From positions 1,674,001 through 1,738,000 of the forward strand of contig JAFREQ010000026.1 of NCBI GenBank assembly GCA_025331565.1: a DNA stretch of 64,000 nt, written 5' to 3'. Made by a program: the position numbers and the translations under genes. Below are positions 14,901 to 26,348 of this stretch, piece after piece. This stretch comes from Holacanthus passer (lineage: Eukaryota; Chordata; Actinopteri; Pomacanthidae). Position 1 is the stretch's first letter; each line of letters starts with the position of its first letter. The notes below the pieces were generated by a model. The model saw nothing but the letters and a program-made list of their open reading frames with translations. It made no database searches and was not told the origin of the DNA.

Positions 14901-17725
14901 AACAGCTCACCTGCAAACACACACACATTCTTAACATCAAGTACTGACGTAGTGTGACTCTCCATGATGAAGTGCTCATGATCTTCATCATACCAGGAGT
15001 TTCCTCTGTGTCTGCAGCTTCAATCTTGTCCATGAGGTCATTAGAGTTCCACTTGGCGATTTCCTTCGGGAGGACGTCCTCGCCGTCTGAGAGATCCTCT
15101 GCAGGGGCGACACAAGATATATCATGAGCAATTATAGGATTTGTGCCATTCTGGGTTTACAAATTTGTCATTACACCAACATTGTAACCAATCTATAGTG
15201 ATGAACAGAGTTGCAAAAGTTACATTTGCTCATTCAGTTATATAATAAAATGGCTGACCAACGTAAAGGAACTCCGTCAAGCTTTCCCACAAGATATTGT
15301 CAAATAAATCACTAAAGACACATCATTTATAACTACTGTAAAAGCATGGAAAGCATTGGTCACTTGGTGAACATCAAATGAGTGTTATGCTGGATATTTT
15401 CATGTTTGAAGTATAACCTCTGTGTTCATCTACGTTTGATAAGCACATGATATATTGCAATCTCACATGGCAAGTGCATGTGTGCTGGAGGACTGTGTAC
15501 AATAAGTGGTCTGGTTTTATTATCATAATTGATTTTTTAAAAAGAAAAACAAAACTATTTACTATTTATTTTAAAACACTGCAAACTGAGAAGAGGTGTA
15601 AACTAGTTTGTATCTTTGGAATTTATATAAACTTAATGAGGGACTGTTTAATCCATACATTGATATTAATCTATTTTTAAGGAAGGTTCAGGATCTAAAA
15701 GAGAATTTGTTTCATCCCATAATTTCTCTCCTGTGACATTTTGTTACACTGCCAGTATCGAAACTAGAAGTCACCTCCTGTTCACTTTAGTTTGTGATAG
15801 AAAACTGAAACTCTAATCTAAAATGTTAAGTAACAAATGTCATATATTTCCATTTACTGACACAGTTATTATAAAGAACTTTCGGAAGAAATTGTAATAA
15901 TTGTATTTCATTGACTTGCTTTGCAGCAATTTTCTCAGAAACACAGACACCAGAGTAAGACCTTTGAACATCCAAAGAAGAGCATTCTGTCATTAACTGT
16001 ATGAGCTTCTAGTAGATGATATGTGAGATTGACATCAACTGACTTTTTCCTTAATTGCTTTTTAGGTTATTTTCTCAATTACCTTCATAACCAGGTAACA
16101 GGTAACTACTCACTCTTAAACTGCATAAAGGTATCTTTATTTCTTGAATACTTTACCAAATTCAAGTCAACAAATAATATTTTATTCCAGCCTCGTTTGA
16201 AAGTTGTGTAATTGTTAGATTATGGATATTTGTAACTGTAACAGATACATTAGTTTCAATCATGTGATTCTTCTGTTTGGAAGAATAAGTACTGCAGCAC
16301 TAGCTTTATGAGACAAGGTGTGTATCATCATTTATAGATTGAAACCCCTAATAAACCATAGTAAAGCAAACATGCTGAATGTGGTATCTATGATGACTTC
16401 CCCTCCTAAAGCTTTCCTTTATATATTTGCACCAAATATATTTCTCTTCCACACAGAAAGGGAGACATGACAGTCAAAAATAAACTTGGACATGCATCTC
16501 AAGTGTAACAGATAATTATTGCAAAAGGATCATGACCACAAACTAACTTTAAAGATAGAAATCTAATAATAGAGGCAAACTGAGCCAAGTCAGTCTGTTT
16601 CCAAATTGAATTTGTATGCCATCATCATGTGATTCATCCAGGCACCAAAGTACACATTTATGTTCATATATACTGTATCTCAAGTTCATTTTGAAACACC
16701 AACCTAATTTATTAAATATACTGCGATGGACACAAATGTAATTGCTGCATTAACTGTCACTGAGACAGAAGGTAATTTTTTTATAGTGTAATCATAAGTT
16801 CAATCAGTTCATTTAATAAAATGTAATGTGCTTTCACTTCAGGCATCCAACATGCAATAATTATTCCATATGAACGTGAATAATGCAACACACAATTAAT
16901 TGTCGGATGTCAACACAATTCAGTCTAACGATTTCAAGTTACTCAAAATAATATGAGCAAGATTTATTCAACTTGAAACAGGTGGAGATTGATAAGTGGA
17001 GCTAAATCAGTTTATCAATATATTAAATGACAGCAAGATTTTATTCTTGTTTTATCATCATGACAAAATTTTATGAAACAATTTCAGCACACAAACACTG
17101 ATGAATTTTTTTTTTTTTTTTTTTTTTTGGTGGTGGGGGGGTGTCATTTATTGCTTGGACGTATCATGAATGGCAAAGGATTGTGTGTGTATAAACGATG
17201 ATGCATGAACTGGAGCGTGTTGGTGAGAGGGGAACTGATGGGGAGACGATGATTGTGATTTCTGAACTGGACATCATGGTGAGACACCTGGCCCGTGTCC
17301 TCAGCCAAACTCATCCAGCAGAGAGAGCATGGGTGTCGAGCCACACCCACCTATTTCAACTGCAGCCCCAAAGCATGCTGGGTATCTGGGAAGCTTAAGA
17401 ACTGATCTGTGGTTAAAGAGATGCATGCAAAGTCAGGGGAGAAGAGAGCAAGCAGGTTCTCGGAAAACTGAACACAATAAACACATCTATCGACTCCAAT
17501 CCAAAAAAATCAAAACTGTGGTTACCATGAGCGTCGAAGAACTCTTCGTCAGAGCTGTCGTCTGAGTCTCGCGCTATGCTCTGCATCCTCCACTCTGAGA
17601 TGCTGTGGCGAGATGGGCTCACTGAAAAACCACACATGAACAAAAAATTCATTGTTATTTTGGGACATGTGTTTCAGCCTCTCTCTTTCCCTTTTTAAAT
17701 GCACGCGCACACACATGCACACACA

Positions 17726-17815
<90 letters not shown>

Positions 17816-20800
17816 ATGACAAAGAAATATTGCACAATCTCCCCCAGCCCACACACACACAGTGTTATATAAACATGCAACAGTCTGTGTGGTGCATTAC
17901 TTCATCACAGATGGACTGCTTGGTGGTCAGGGGGGTGTGTGAAAAGTGAGGCCCAATGTAATACAGACAAGCTACAAGCACACCAACTAGCAAATGCCCG
18001 CTGAGGAAAATGGCAATACTAAAAGCAGTCTACCACATATCTTCAGTCTATGCCTCATATATGATTAGTGTGGAGGAAGAAAGGGGGGCGTCGCTCTAAG
18101 GGGAAGGCTGGTGAGAGGGGGGCACAACTGTAGCTGTCAGCATGCAGAAGGAAACAGGAGTGGTGGAGGGGAGGGTCACTGTGAAGAGCGTCAGCCTCTT
18201 CTGGTCTGTGATGTCAGCACTGCTGCTAAAAATAGTCCAGGAGAAAACCACAGGGGGGGGAGTTACAGGGGTGAAACAAGGCATGCTGGATGAGAGTCAG
18301 GGTCTAGGTGGAAGCTCCAGTGAGCGCTGCCCTGAGGTAGGGGTGACACTGGAGATGGGTGTGTTCAGACATGTGGTTTGTGATGTCAAAGCTGCTGCTA
18401 AAAATAACCCAGGTGAGATCCACTGAGTTGTATGGGTGAGGCGAGGTAAGTTGGATAGTACAGCAAATGGAGAGGCATGAGTAAAAATAGTCAAGTAGAG
18501 TAACATCATTCGAATTAACATCAGGTGCCGGACAGAAAAACAAAGTGTGGTACAAAAGCAGAGTCTGCATACTAAAAAGCTGCTCCCAAGGTGTCTGACT
18601 TTATCACTGACTTTAACACCAATTCAACAACTTGAGCTTGGAGCTGATTCATTCAGCTCGGGCAACTTTCAGTTAATATAGCCAGTACAGTACTTCCTGT
18701 GCAGCTACAGAGTTTTGAGGAGGTGACATGGGACAGTGAATTTAGCCATATTTTGGCACAATATTTTGGAACATGCTGAGCATACAGATGGATTGCAGAA
18801 TGAATCATGGTTTCTATGGATGTTCTGAGACTTCTTCCTTTCCTTTAAAATCGTATCATGATAGGAATACATTGTAAACCACATAACTCAACCACAGCTG
18901 CAGTTCTTTATGCAAAAGCAGGCTTTTTACAGCCACCTATTAAGTTTACAAGGTGGTAAGTGTTTGAAAGTCAAAAGACTAATTTTGGGATAATTATCAC
19001 TTTATACTACATCAAAATGACAAACAAAAAAAAATCACTAACAGAAAAAGCAAAGTGTTACTTTTGCTTTGCACAAACTTGACCTTGTTAAATTCTTCGC
19101 ATACTAGCTTCCAATGTGGACAGGTCTCAAACATTACAACAATTTGACTTTGTTGATAGTATCAACTTTTATGGTGGAAAGGAGTCAGGAGAATGAACAA
19201 ATAAGGGTTCAAGGCACGATGAGGTGTAAATATAGATGTAATAATGCGTGAAGGGTGCATCTATGGTGCAGGACAGTCCAGAGCTACAGCAAAAGAGACT
19301 GAATTGTACAGGGAGAGTCATGTAAATACCAGTGTCAGTCTCACACTGAATGAATAGGTGAACTGGTCAGATGAACGGGTGAAGATGGCATGCTCCTCAC
19401 CTCCTCTCTTGGATGAGCGGGAGGATCGGGATGAAGTGGACCACTGCTTGGTGAGTACACCTCGTGGCTGGAGAGTCTCTCCTCCTGAGCTGACAACAAC
19501 CTCTTCAGCTTCAATGGAGCTGATCGCCTCTTTAGCCTCCTGGTCTTTGTCTGGAGACGGAGCGCCTCCGTTGGCCTCTGTGGCCTCCTCTGGCTGACTG
19601 AACTGGGCCATCTTAGTGGCCAGGGCCAGCTGGGTTTCCAATTCCAGCTGCCGGATGTCCTCCATGGTCAGACCGTACCACTCGTCCTGCCAGCACCAGG
19701 CCTGCCGGTGGGCACGCACCATCACCTTTCTCAGTCCTGGGGAGAGACAGTGGAAATTATTACACACACATCTCTAAAAACAATAGGATTTCTACATTTC
19801 AACATTCCTATCAAAATATGTTCTTCTACATTACATGAAAGACTGTAACATCTGTGACTGCATACTTACCAACATCATGGATGAAGCGTTCAATCTTAGA
19901 CTGCATGCCCCAGTAGCGAAACTCCACCTTGCAGAGTTTGTAGGCACACATGATGGGGGTCTTCCCTGGGTTATCGTTGTACTCTTCTATCCAGTCATCC
20001 TGCAGAGGACCCCTCTGGGTTTTGACTGACTTGTAGAGTCGTGTGTCCTCCTCTGCTTTGTACTCATGAGGGGGGATGGGATCTGTCACTATGTCGATCG
20101 GGTCTGCCAAAGACAGTTCAGATGACTAGGAGCCAGGTGTTTTCAGTGTATTGCATGAATGATGTTGCATACTCTGCCTTTAATAGCACGATATGATGTG
20201 CACTTATGCGTGTGAAGTAGTAGAATTTGTATGGCTTGAAATTCTTTTAGTAACTGAATTTCAGGCTGACAAACATACAAGAATAAGTCATTGATTAAAA
20301 TTATTACAATCAAAGTTGTAACTGGGTCATTGCATGCCCTCAAACCATTAATTTCTGAGCAGCTTCATATTCAATAGGCATGCTACCAAACAACAGGAAA
20401 AAAACATATGCAGTAACACTAAATTGCCACAAGTGGGCCTCACCCACTCCTTATGTTTGAGACACAAGAGGACAGTTATCAAGACCTCATCAGACCAAAC
20501 CTTCTAATTCTAACCGGTCACCTTAAATACCCATTGCAAGAAATGGTCATTACTTGCTGTGTTGGTTCTCTAATATAGCTACACAGCAGATAACGATTTG
20601 CAATCTCAATATAAAAGCATGTATGGTGTGGTGGACTTTGAAAGTTAAAGTAGCCTAAAAGACATCAATTAATATCAATGTCTGAGTTTATGTTATTGTG
20701 ATGTTCAGGATTAATACCGAACTGTCTCACCAATAGTCCTTTGCCTCTTCTCTGCTGCAGACATGTTGAAGACATCTGCTTGGTTGCCTGTGTCAGGTTT

Positions 20801-23800
20801 GTAGTAGGTCTCAATGTCAATGGAGAACTTCTCCACAAAGGGACAGGTGTATCTGAAGGACAAGAGGCAACAAAATGAAGTAAAACGGAACAGAATAACT
20901 GTCTTGACAAAGCAGGAGCGCAGTATAAGTTGACATCTGCCTTTATTAAGAGACTTGCTTGTCAACTGAATGGCTCAAGATCTGAACTATTTTATTAAGA
21001 GTGACAACACCCTCTCACTGCTCAGGATAGAAGATGTGTGAGCCATGCCCATCTGTTGAATCTGAGGCGTCTGTAGCAAAGCTGTCACTGGTTGAATAGA
21101 TGTGTCAACAGGCACTTGCAGTCTATCAATATCCTGACAGTATAGTCAAGGGCACATCTCTTTTCAGCACCTCCACGTCTCTGTGTTTGTCAGGCACCAC
21201 ACAGACAAACACACTGACACTCTGAGAATGAGGGGCCATCAACATCTAACAGCCTGGGAGCGCTGCTGGCCACACGCCGATCTGATGGTCTGCTCTGTAA
21301 TATTCTGACAACTTGCTCTGAGGTCTTTGTTTTCCCTTGGCTTTTATTGAGGGACAGCAGCTAGTGCAGGACTTCAAACTAGGCATCATCATACTCACCA
21401 CTCATGGCATTTTAATCATCAAAATCAGGTGGGGGTTTAATATTTATCTGTAAATGCACATACGCCCACCAGCTGCAGGAGTTAGACACCCACAGCATCT
21501 CTATTATTGAAATAACAAACTTAAAGTTTTGTGCAGCTTTGGCAGAGTTGACATCTCTCACTCCTGCTCTGAAGGGGTGTGGAGGTGGCCTTCCAGCAGC
21601 AGCAGCAAACCTTACCTGGTGCGGGTGTAAGGGTAGGCGTTCCAGGACTCCTCTTCAACCCTCAGTGCTGCTTTGGGCAAAATGGAGCGGAACCAGCTGG
21701 GAATGTGCATGCCAATGTGGTAGACCTTGTGGGTGTACTGGCCCGTCCCACCTGGTCCATCTGTGTAGGGCTTATTTTCTAGGATCTCCACCCCGCTACC
21801 TTCACCACAGCTCTCTTCTCTGCTCTTTTTCTGTAGGCAGAATAATGAATTGATGTTTATGAGGTGTCCATGCTTGCATATAAAAAGTGTGATGTTACAT
21901 TTAAAAATATGAATACAAATTTATCCTGAATCTGAAACAGATGCTTAAGAAGGAACTGAAACTAATGAATGGCCAGAGTGCTTTAGCAGATAAGAACAGT
22001 TGGACACAGTCATGTGTTAAAGTCAGGAGACTGGAACACAAGACAAGACAGACACAAAAATTAATAGCTTCCTGAAAGCTTTGTTAGTTCTGAATTGCAA
22101 ATCAGGAGGCCCAAAACCAGCTTGTGGAGCCACACCTTTCCCATATTTACATTCCAGGTGCACAGAGGAAGACAGGCTGGGTGGAGCCTACACATGCAGT
22201 TGAGTCGGCTTACAGCTAGGTGACTCGAAGCTTCAGTGACAGGAATTTGTGGCACGGCAAGAGGAAGATTTGTCATTGTTATGAAATCAGTAAAACAGGA
22301 AACCTGAACAGCAGAGCATAGTTCAAGTGCTGACGATATTAAAAACACAGGGAGCAAAGAGCAAGGACCATAAATGTCAGAGATTACTGACGCATCATCT
22401 TGTCCATTTCCCTTTATCAGCCTTTGTCCTGTGTTTCTACATACAGCTCAAAGTATGTTAAATGCAGCATTTAGTGCAGCGCTGGGGTAATGGAGAGACA
22501 GATTTCTCCAGTCAGTCCGATTGGGAGAGGCGATGCAGGCGAGGCGGTGAATCAGTGGAGTAGGGAGGAGGAAGCCATGAAGCGTCCAGTGCTCCGGACC
22601 TCATTACCTCTGACAGGTCATTCATTAGCCACCCGCTCTGCTCTCAACAGCCCAGACACAGCTCCAAAGACACAGCACAGACGCCACAGCACCACTTAAC
22701 TGGCCGTACACGCAGCCAGTACGCGAGACAGTTGATGTAAATGACAAGTTTACAAGTATGCAAACACTATAAAAGCTGTAGAAATATGCACATGTAAACA
22801 ATAAATCTGTCTACAAGGATTAACAATTTTAAGCAAGTCGTGCAAACGAAAAGTTCACTTCCAGATACAATAAAACTAAACTATCTGTTGGCTGTTCAAA
22901 TCGACTGATCAGAAAAAAAGGCCAGTGCATTATTGTGAGTACTATCAACATTATATTTGGAAAGATAAATTGCTGGGCTGTCCCTCTAATTATTAATATT
23001 GCCAAACGCAGTGTCACTTCTTCCCCCCCCAGAGCAACAGATGATTCTTTCCAGTTCACCAGGAAAAAGATTACAAAACGCTGGCCAGGGCTCAGCCGTT
23101 CCCTTAGGGGAAAAAAGGGAAGAGATAATGTGCTTAAAGTTAACACTGAAGGTAATGTTAGATTCTTAATAAAAGCAACAGTGTGCTTTGTTCATTTGCG
23201 TACACGTGTAAACTGTACCTGTGGGGGAACAGAAATGAAGAAGTCGGTTTCAAGAGGTCTTGAAAGTGTGTCATCTGCCTTCACAGGAGAGGGATGGGGG
23301 GCTGTCATCTACACTAATATACTGTAAAATCCTGTTTGGCTCAGTACACAAAGACAAAGTGCTGCTGTGTTGTGAGTTCAGATCTCTCTCTTTCTCTATC
23401 TGCCATCAAACCCTTACAAAATGAAAAGCTAGCACCATCAAAGCCTACTGTATATGTTTAGATCTGACTGCTCTGACAGGATGGGAGTCATATCCTGATT
23501 TTTTTCCTTTTGCCATCAAGTTAGTGAGGCGTGCTTCCTGTTTGAGATACCGCTTTCTACTTCGCCCCACAGATACAGTTGCTTAGTCAGAACATGACGG
23601 ATGTGTGCGAATGAATGAGACACAGTGAGATCCTCTCATATTTAATTTTTCACACATTTGCTTCGTATGTTACAGCAAATCCCTATGCTGTGATAATGAA
23701 TTTACAATTCGCTACCGAAGAATAAGGCTGCATTGTGAGGGCAAGGTAGTGAGAGGAGAGGGGGCGGGGCATTGGGTGCTGAGGTGCAGATATGGCCTGG

Positions 23801-26183
23801 CTGTCCTAAGGCCCTGACTTCATCTACGAGGCTTCACAGGGGATGGATGGCAGGCACACAGGCAGGCCTACATGCTGCAGTTGCCCTGGTAACATCCAGC
23901 ACTGAAGCGAGGGTATCCACAGACACCAGCAACATCTCTCTCGCTCTTTTCCTTCCACCCCCTCCATCATTTCTTCCCCTCCCTCCTTCGCAGCCTCTCT
24001 TTTTATCCTCCATTTCCTCTTTTCATTCACTTCATCTCTTGAACAAAACCTGACCACCAGCATGCTGCTGATGTCATGGTTGCCATAGTGACATGCCTCA
24101 CAGTAACGATGCTGTGCGAAGAGGGTGAGGTCAGGGGGAGAAGTAAGTATGGGTCACTGAGGTAAGAATTCCTCTTCCTTTTCATTTGTTTACATGCTTG
24201 AGAATGCGTAAATGAACTACTACATATTTCATAGACTAAATTTGCTTGTGCATGTATAAAATCCTGTCTGACACAATTGAATACAGGTCATGCAGTGGAG
24301 CTCTAGCTGAATGTTTCACATAATTATTTACTCTCCACAATACACTGTTCAAAGCAGCAAAAATGTGTAGAAAGTGTGGCACAGGGACTCATTTATGCTT
24401 TTCTGAAATGTCTCTTTTGCTTTGGGGCATGTACGCTGAGTCATGTACCCAAGCATGTACAGCTTGGCTGGATTACCTGTCTGTTTGGTACATGGGGGGG
24501 GAGGAGATAAAGGAAAACAACAGAACAACTGACAACTAACTGAAAAGTCTGGCCAATGTACTATTTATGGACTTGTGTTGTAATCACATAATACTATTTC
24601 CATTTGTGCAGAAAGGACAAAAAAATTCTTATATAATATAAAACACAATATACAATAACTAAATTTCCCCATTGTGGACGAATAAAGGAAAATCTAATCT
24701 TATCTTATCTTATCTTAAACTTCCAAGTTTGTATTCAGATACTGTCAGAAACACTTTTAGACAAATTGTTTTTTAAGTAAGTAAGTTTTAGGAGAGGCCT
24801 TCTGAGGTAATACAGGTGACCTATAACTTGTGTTGTAGTATTGTTATACCAGTGGGTGGATATTAATTTTAGACAACTTTGACGACATGAACACTCATTA
24901 ATTTTAGTGTAAAGGTTGTAGGAGAGGCCTCTCAATGGGAAGATCAACAGTTTGAAAGTATGCTTGGGTTTCCTTAGGCAAGGTGTAACCTTTTAACGTC
25001 TCCAATGGAGCTGTTCCCTGAGGGCTGTAGTGAAACAGTGCAGCTCCCACGTATGATCACCTAACTCAAATAAGCGTGAGTACAGCTAAATAAATTTGTT
25101 CGGGTAAATATACTTCAGGGTCCATATTTGCTTTGTGTTGGCCAGAAAGGGAAGTTAATGTAAAGCCACCATAAATTTAAATTATGAGCACAACATGAGA
25201 GCACTGCAGAAGCAAGTCACACAGAACCCATCAAAATGCCTCAACCTGATCAAACAGGCCTGTAACTTCAACCTGCTCTTCAACAAACGTACAATCACTG
25301 GTGATTCACATTACATAACCATGCAGTTCAAATCCCAACACAACTGCTGCATGTTTAGTCAGAATGTGCCTCAAACGATAAAACATTTAAACAGAAAAAT
25401 GCCCCTAAATACCTAAATGTGTACAACGTGTCCAAACAATAGTAACTAAATAATGCAGCTTTTTTTTAACCACAGTCTGGGTCATCGTGCCTGCTCTCCA
25501 TGCTTCTTCTGTGTACTGCTGCTCACCATACACCTGGCAGTACCACTGGATTAAATAAATCCTCCTTCATGTATACATGTCATATGAAGAGAAAATATGT
25601 TGCTACACAGAGCAACTAAAGCTGTGTAAATCAGCCTTTCCTGCTTGGAGCTGTAAACCCTAAAGCTCTTACGCAGACCCTCAGCCTCCAGCTATGGGCC
25701 GGGTTAGACAAATGAAACTGTCTGACACAGACAAAGCAGTATGTCCATCTCCATCACGGCAGTATGTGTGCGTGTGTGAGTTTGCAGCGAAAGCAGCGCG
25801 CCCCCACCCTCCTTCTGAATAAAAACATGCAGCCTATGACGGGTGGAAACAGCCAGCTTCAGAGAGTTTAAATTGGATAATCTATCAGCACACAAGCTCG
25901 CTTTGTTCCGTTCCTCCACCAGCGGCAGACACCGTGTGACCAATCATTTCATAATTGGGCACAGTGCGATCGCACTCTTGAAAGATCCTTGGTGTTAATG
26001 TATCTCCAGTCTGAATGCTCATTTTCGTTCCCTGGCTTCTACATCATTTCTTCGGCCAGGTGTGCCCGTGTGAATTTGGTAATGAATATGGTGTTGTGAC
26101 CTCACCTGGATCATATATAGCTGGGCGATGCGGTATTCCTCCACACTCATAGGCATGGGGATGCGGTACTCCTTGATAAGCAT
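3790..26183 (-). CDS. pitpnm2: Membrane-associated phosphatidylinositol transfer protein 2 (RdgB/Nir family), 26 coding exons
   Basis: Exons 5' to 3' on minus: 26183-26106, 21830-21616, 20852-20731, 20103-19870, 19736-19401, 17621-17526, 15098-14994, 14910-14846, 14602-14531, 13890-13646, 13420-13231, 12916-12797, 12559-12345, 12228-12053, 11671-11501, 10506-10354, 9280-9116, 8110-7820, 6509-6361, 6254-6138, 5973-5857, 5764-5616, 5227-5078, 4926-4746, 4498-4370, 4158-3790. Together 4410 nt, about 1469 residues, every junction in phase. RdgB-family proteins exchange phosphatidylinositol and phosphatidic acid at ER-plasma membrane contacts. The lipid-transfer domain fills residues 1 to about 255 (start MLIKEYRIPMPMSVEEYR). 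An acidic FFAT motif, EEFFDAHED, at about 353-361 should bind VAP. A lipase-like GDCVGG sits at about 591-596. The DDHD region ends near 1066, and LNS2 covers about 1195-1345. The paralogue choice (2, not 1 or 3) rests on neighbouring mtrfr, kmt5a and rilpl genes. Small exons at 14910-14846 and 14602-14531 may be optional. Confidence 0.93.
4551..4591 (-). mobile_element. Retroelement 3' tail (TTATC type), copy 1
   Basis: In the pitpnm2 intron between exons 24 and 25. It reads AAGATAAGAT, then ACCTTTATTCGTCCCACAGT, then GGGGAAATT; in sense orientation (minus) this ends in GGGACGAATAAAGG followed by TTATC-type repeats. Only the terminal part is present. Confidence 0.7.
6985..7300 (+). pseudogene. 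Possible decayed THAP-like coding fragment in a pitpnm2 intron
   Basis: The stretch lies in the intron between pitpnm2 exons 18 and 19 but reads better on the plus strand. One frame at about 7208-7280 gives CFATKLMLKPDIVPSIYPGD, which resembles the C-terminal part of a THAP zinc finger (Cys-Phe, then Leu-Lys-Pro-x-x-Val-Pro-Ser-Ile), and is followed by a donor-like GTGAGTAC. A second frame upstream (6985-7185) is open but not recognised. No full C2CH finger is seen, so at best this is a broken remnant of a THAP or P-element-type transposase. Chance similarity is quite possible. Confidence 0.25.
8859..8962. repeat. (GA)n microsatellite
   Basis: About 100 bp of GA dinucleotides with a few GGA interruptions near 8880-8900, in the pitpnm2 intron between exons 17 and 18. 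It creates artificial Ser-Leu and Arg-Glu reading frames on both strands. Confidence 0.97.
15099..17525 (-). other. Pitpnm2 intron 6, no gene seen
   Basis: AT-rich sequence of 2.4 kb between the exon that ends with the FFAT motif and the next exon. It carries only a poly-T tract (about 17107-17128) and short unsupported open frames. Confidence 0.8.
17107..17128. repeat. Poly-T tract
   Basis: A run of about 20 T followed by a G-rich stretch (GGTGGTGGGGGGG), inside pitpnm2 intron 6. No element body is recognised beside it. Confidence 0.8.
17701..17813. repeat. Compound (GCAC)n-(AC)n microsatellite
   Basis: About 40 bp of GCAC tetranucleotides (17727-17764) running into about 50 bp of AC repeats. 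It begins about 80 bp upstream of the pitpnm2 exon at 17526-17621, close to its 3' splice site. Confidence 0.97.
18100..18500. repeat. Diverged direct duplication inside a pitpnm2 intron
   Basis: Two related blocks about 175 bp apart: one near 18206-18250 contains GTGATGTCAGCACTGCTGCT then AAAAATAGTCCAGG, the other near 18380-18418 contains GTGATGTCAAAGCTGCTGCT then AAAAATAACCCAGG. Flanking sequence is similar but more diverged. This looks like an old local duplication in non-coding DNA. Confidence 0.6.
23880..23893. promoter_or_regulatory. X-box-like (RFX) motif
   Basis: GTTGCCCTGGTAAC is a near-perfect inverted repeat that fits the RFX X-box pattern. About 110 bp away (23761-23776) are GGGCGGGGC and ATTGG, a GC box and an inverted CCAAT. 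Predicted from the motif only. Confidence 0.45.
24079..24092. promoter_or_regulatory. X-box-like (RFX) motif, weaker
   Basis: GTTGCCATAGTGAC keeps one full half-site and a degenerate second half. It lies about 200 bp from the stronger site at 23880. Confidence 0.3.
24661..24717 (+). mobile_element. Retroelement 3' tail (TTATC type), copy 2
   Basis: Sense orientation on plus: AAATTTCCCCATTGTGGACG, then AATAAAGG, then several TTATC units. It lies in the first coding intron of pitpnm2. Confidence 0.7.
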
Positions 26184-26348
26184 GGTGAATCTTGGAGGTG
26201 GGGGACAGGGGGATTGGGGAGAAGATTGACAAGGGAAGGGGGGAGGGAGGGACAGAGGGAAGGAGGGGGAGAGGGGACAGGAGAGACTCCGGGGGGGCTC
26301 CTATATGTGACTTGTCAAATCACCAGCTGAAGTCCACATTGATGGTTC
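26184..26348 (-). other. 5' UTR part of the pitpnm2 start-codon exon
   Basis: Upstream of the ATG (26183) is a C-rich leader. A good 3' splice site, TTTCCCCCACAG then GAACC, places the exon start at 26348. The ATG sits in CCAAGATTCACCATG, an acceptable context. The gene should therefore have at least one upstream non-coding exon. Confidence 0.55.

Larger units (their letters stand above)
21831..26105 (-). other. Pitpnm2 first coding intron, no gene seen
   Basis: A 4.3-kb intron between the exon with the start codon and the next lipid-transfer exon. No further exon is needed, as the two flanking exons join in frame in the expected PITP order. It holds a retroelement tail (24661-24717), a GC box next to an inverted CCAAT (about 23761-23776), and two X-box-like motifs near 23880 and 24079. 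Confidence 0.75.

Noticed and set aside
17549..17880. Cys-Val rich minus-strand frames of 61 and 103 residues
   Set aside because: They come from the compound GCAC/AC microsatellite at 17701-17813.
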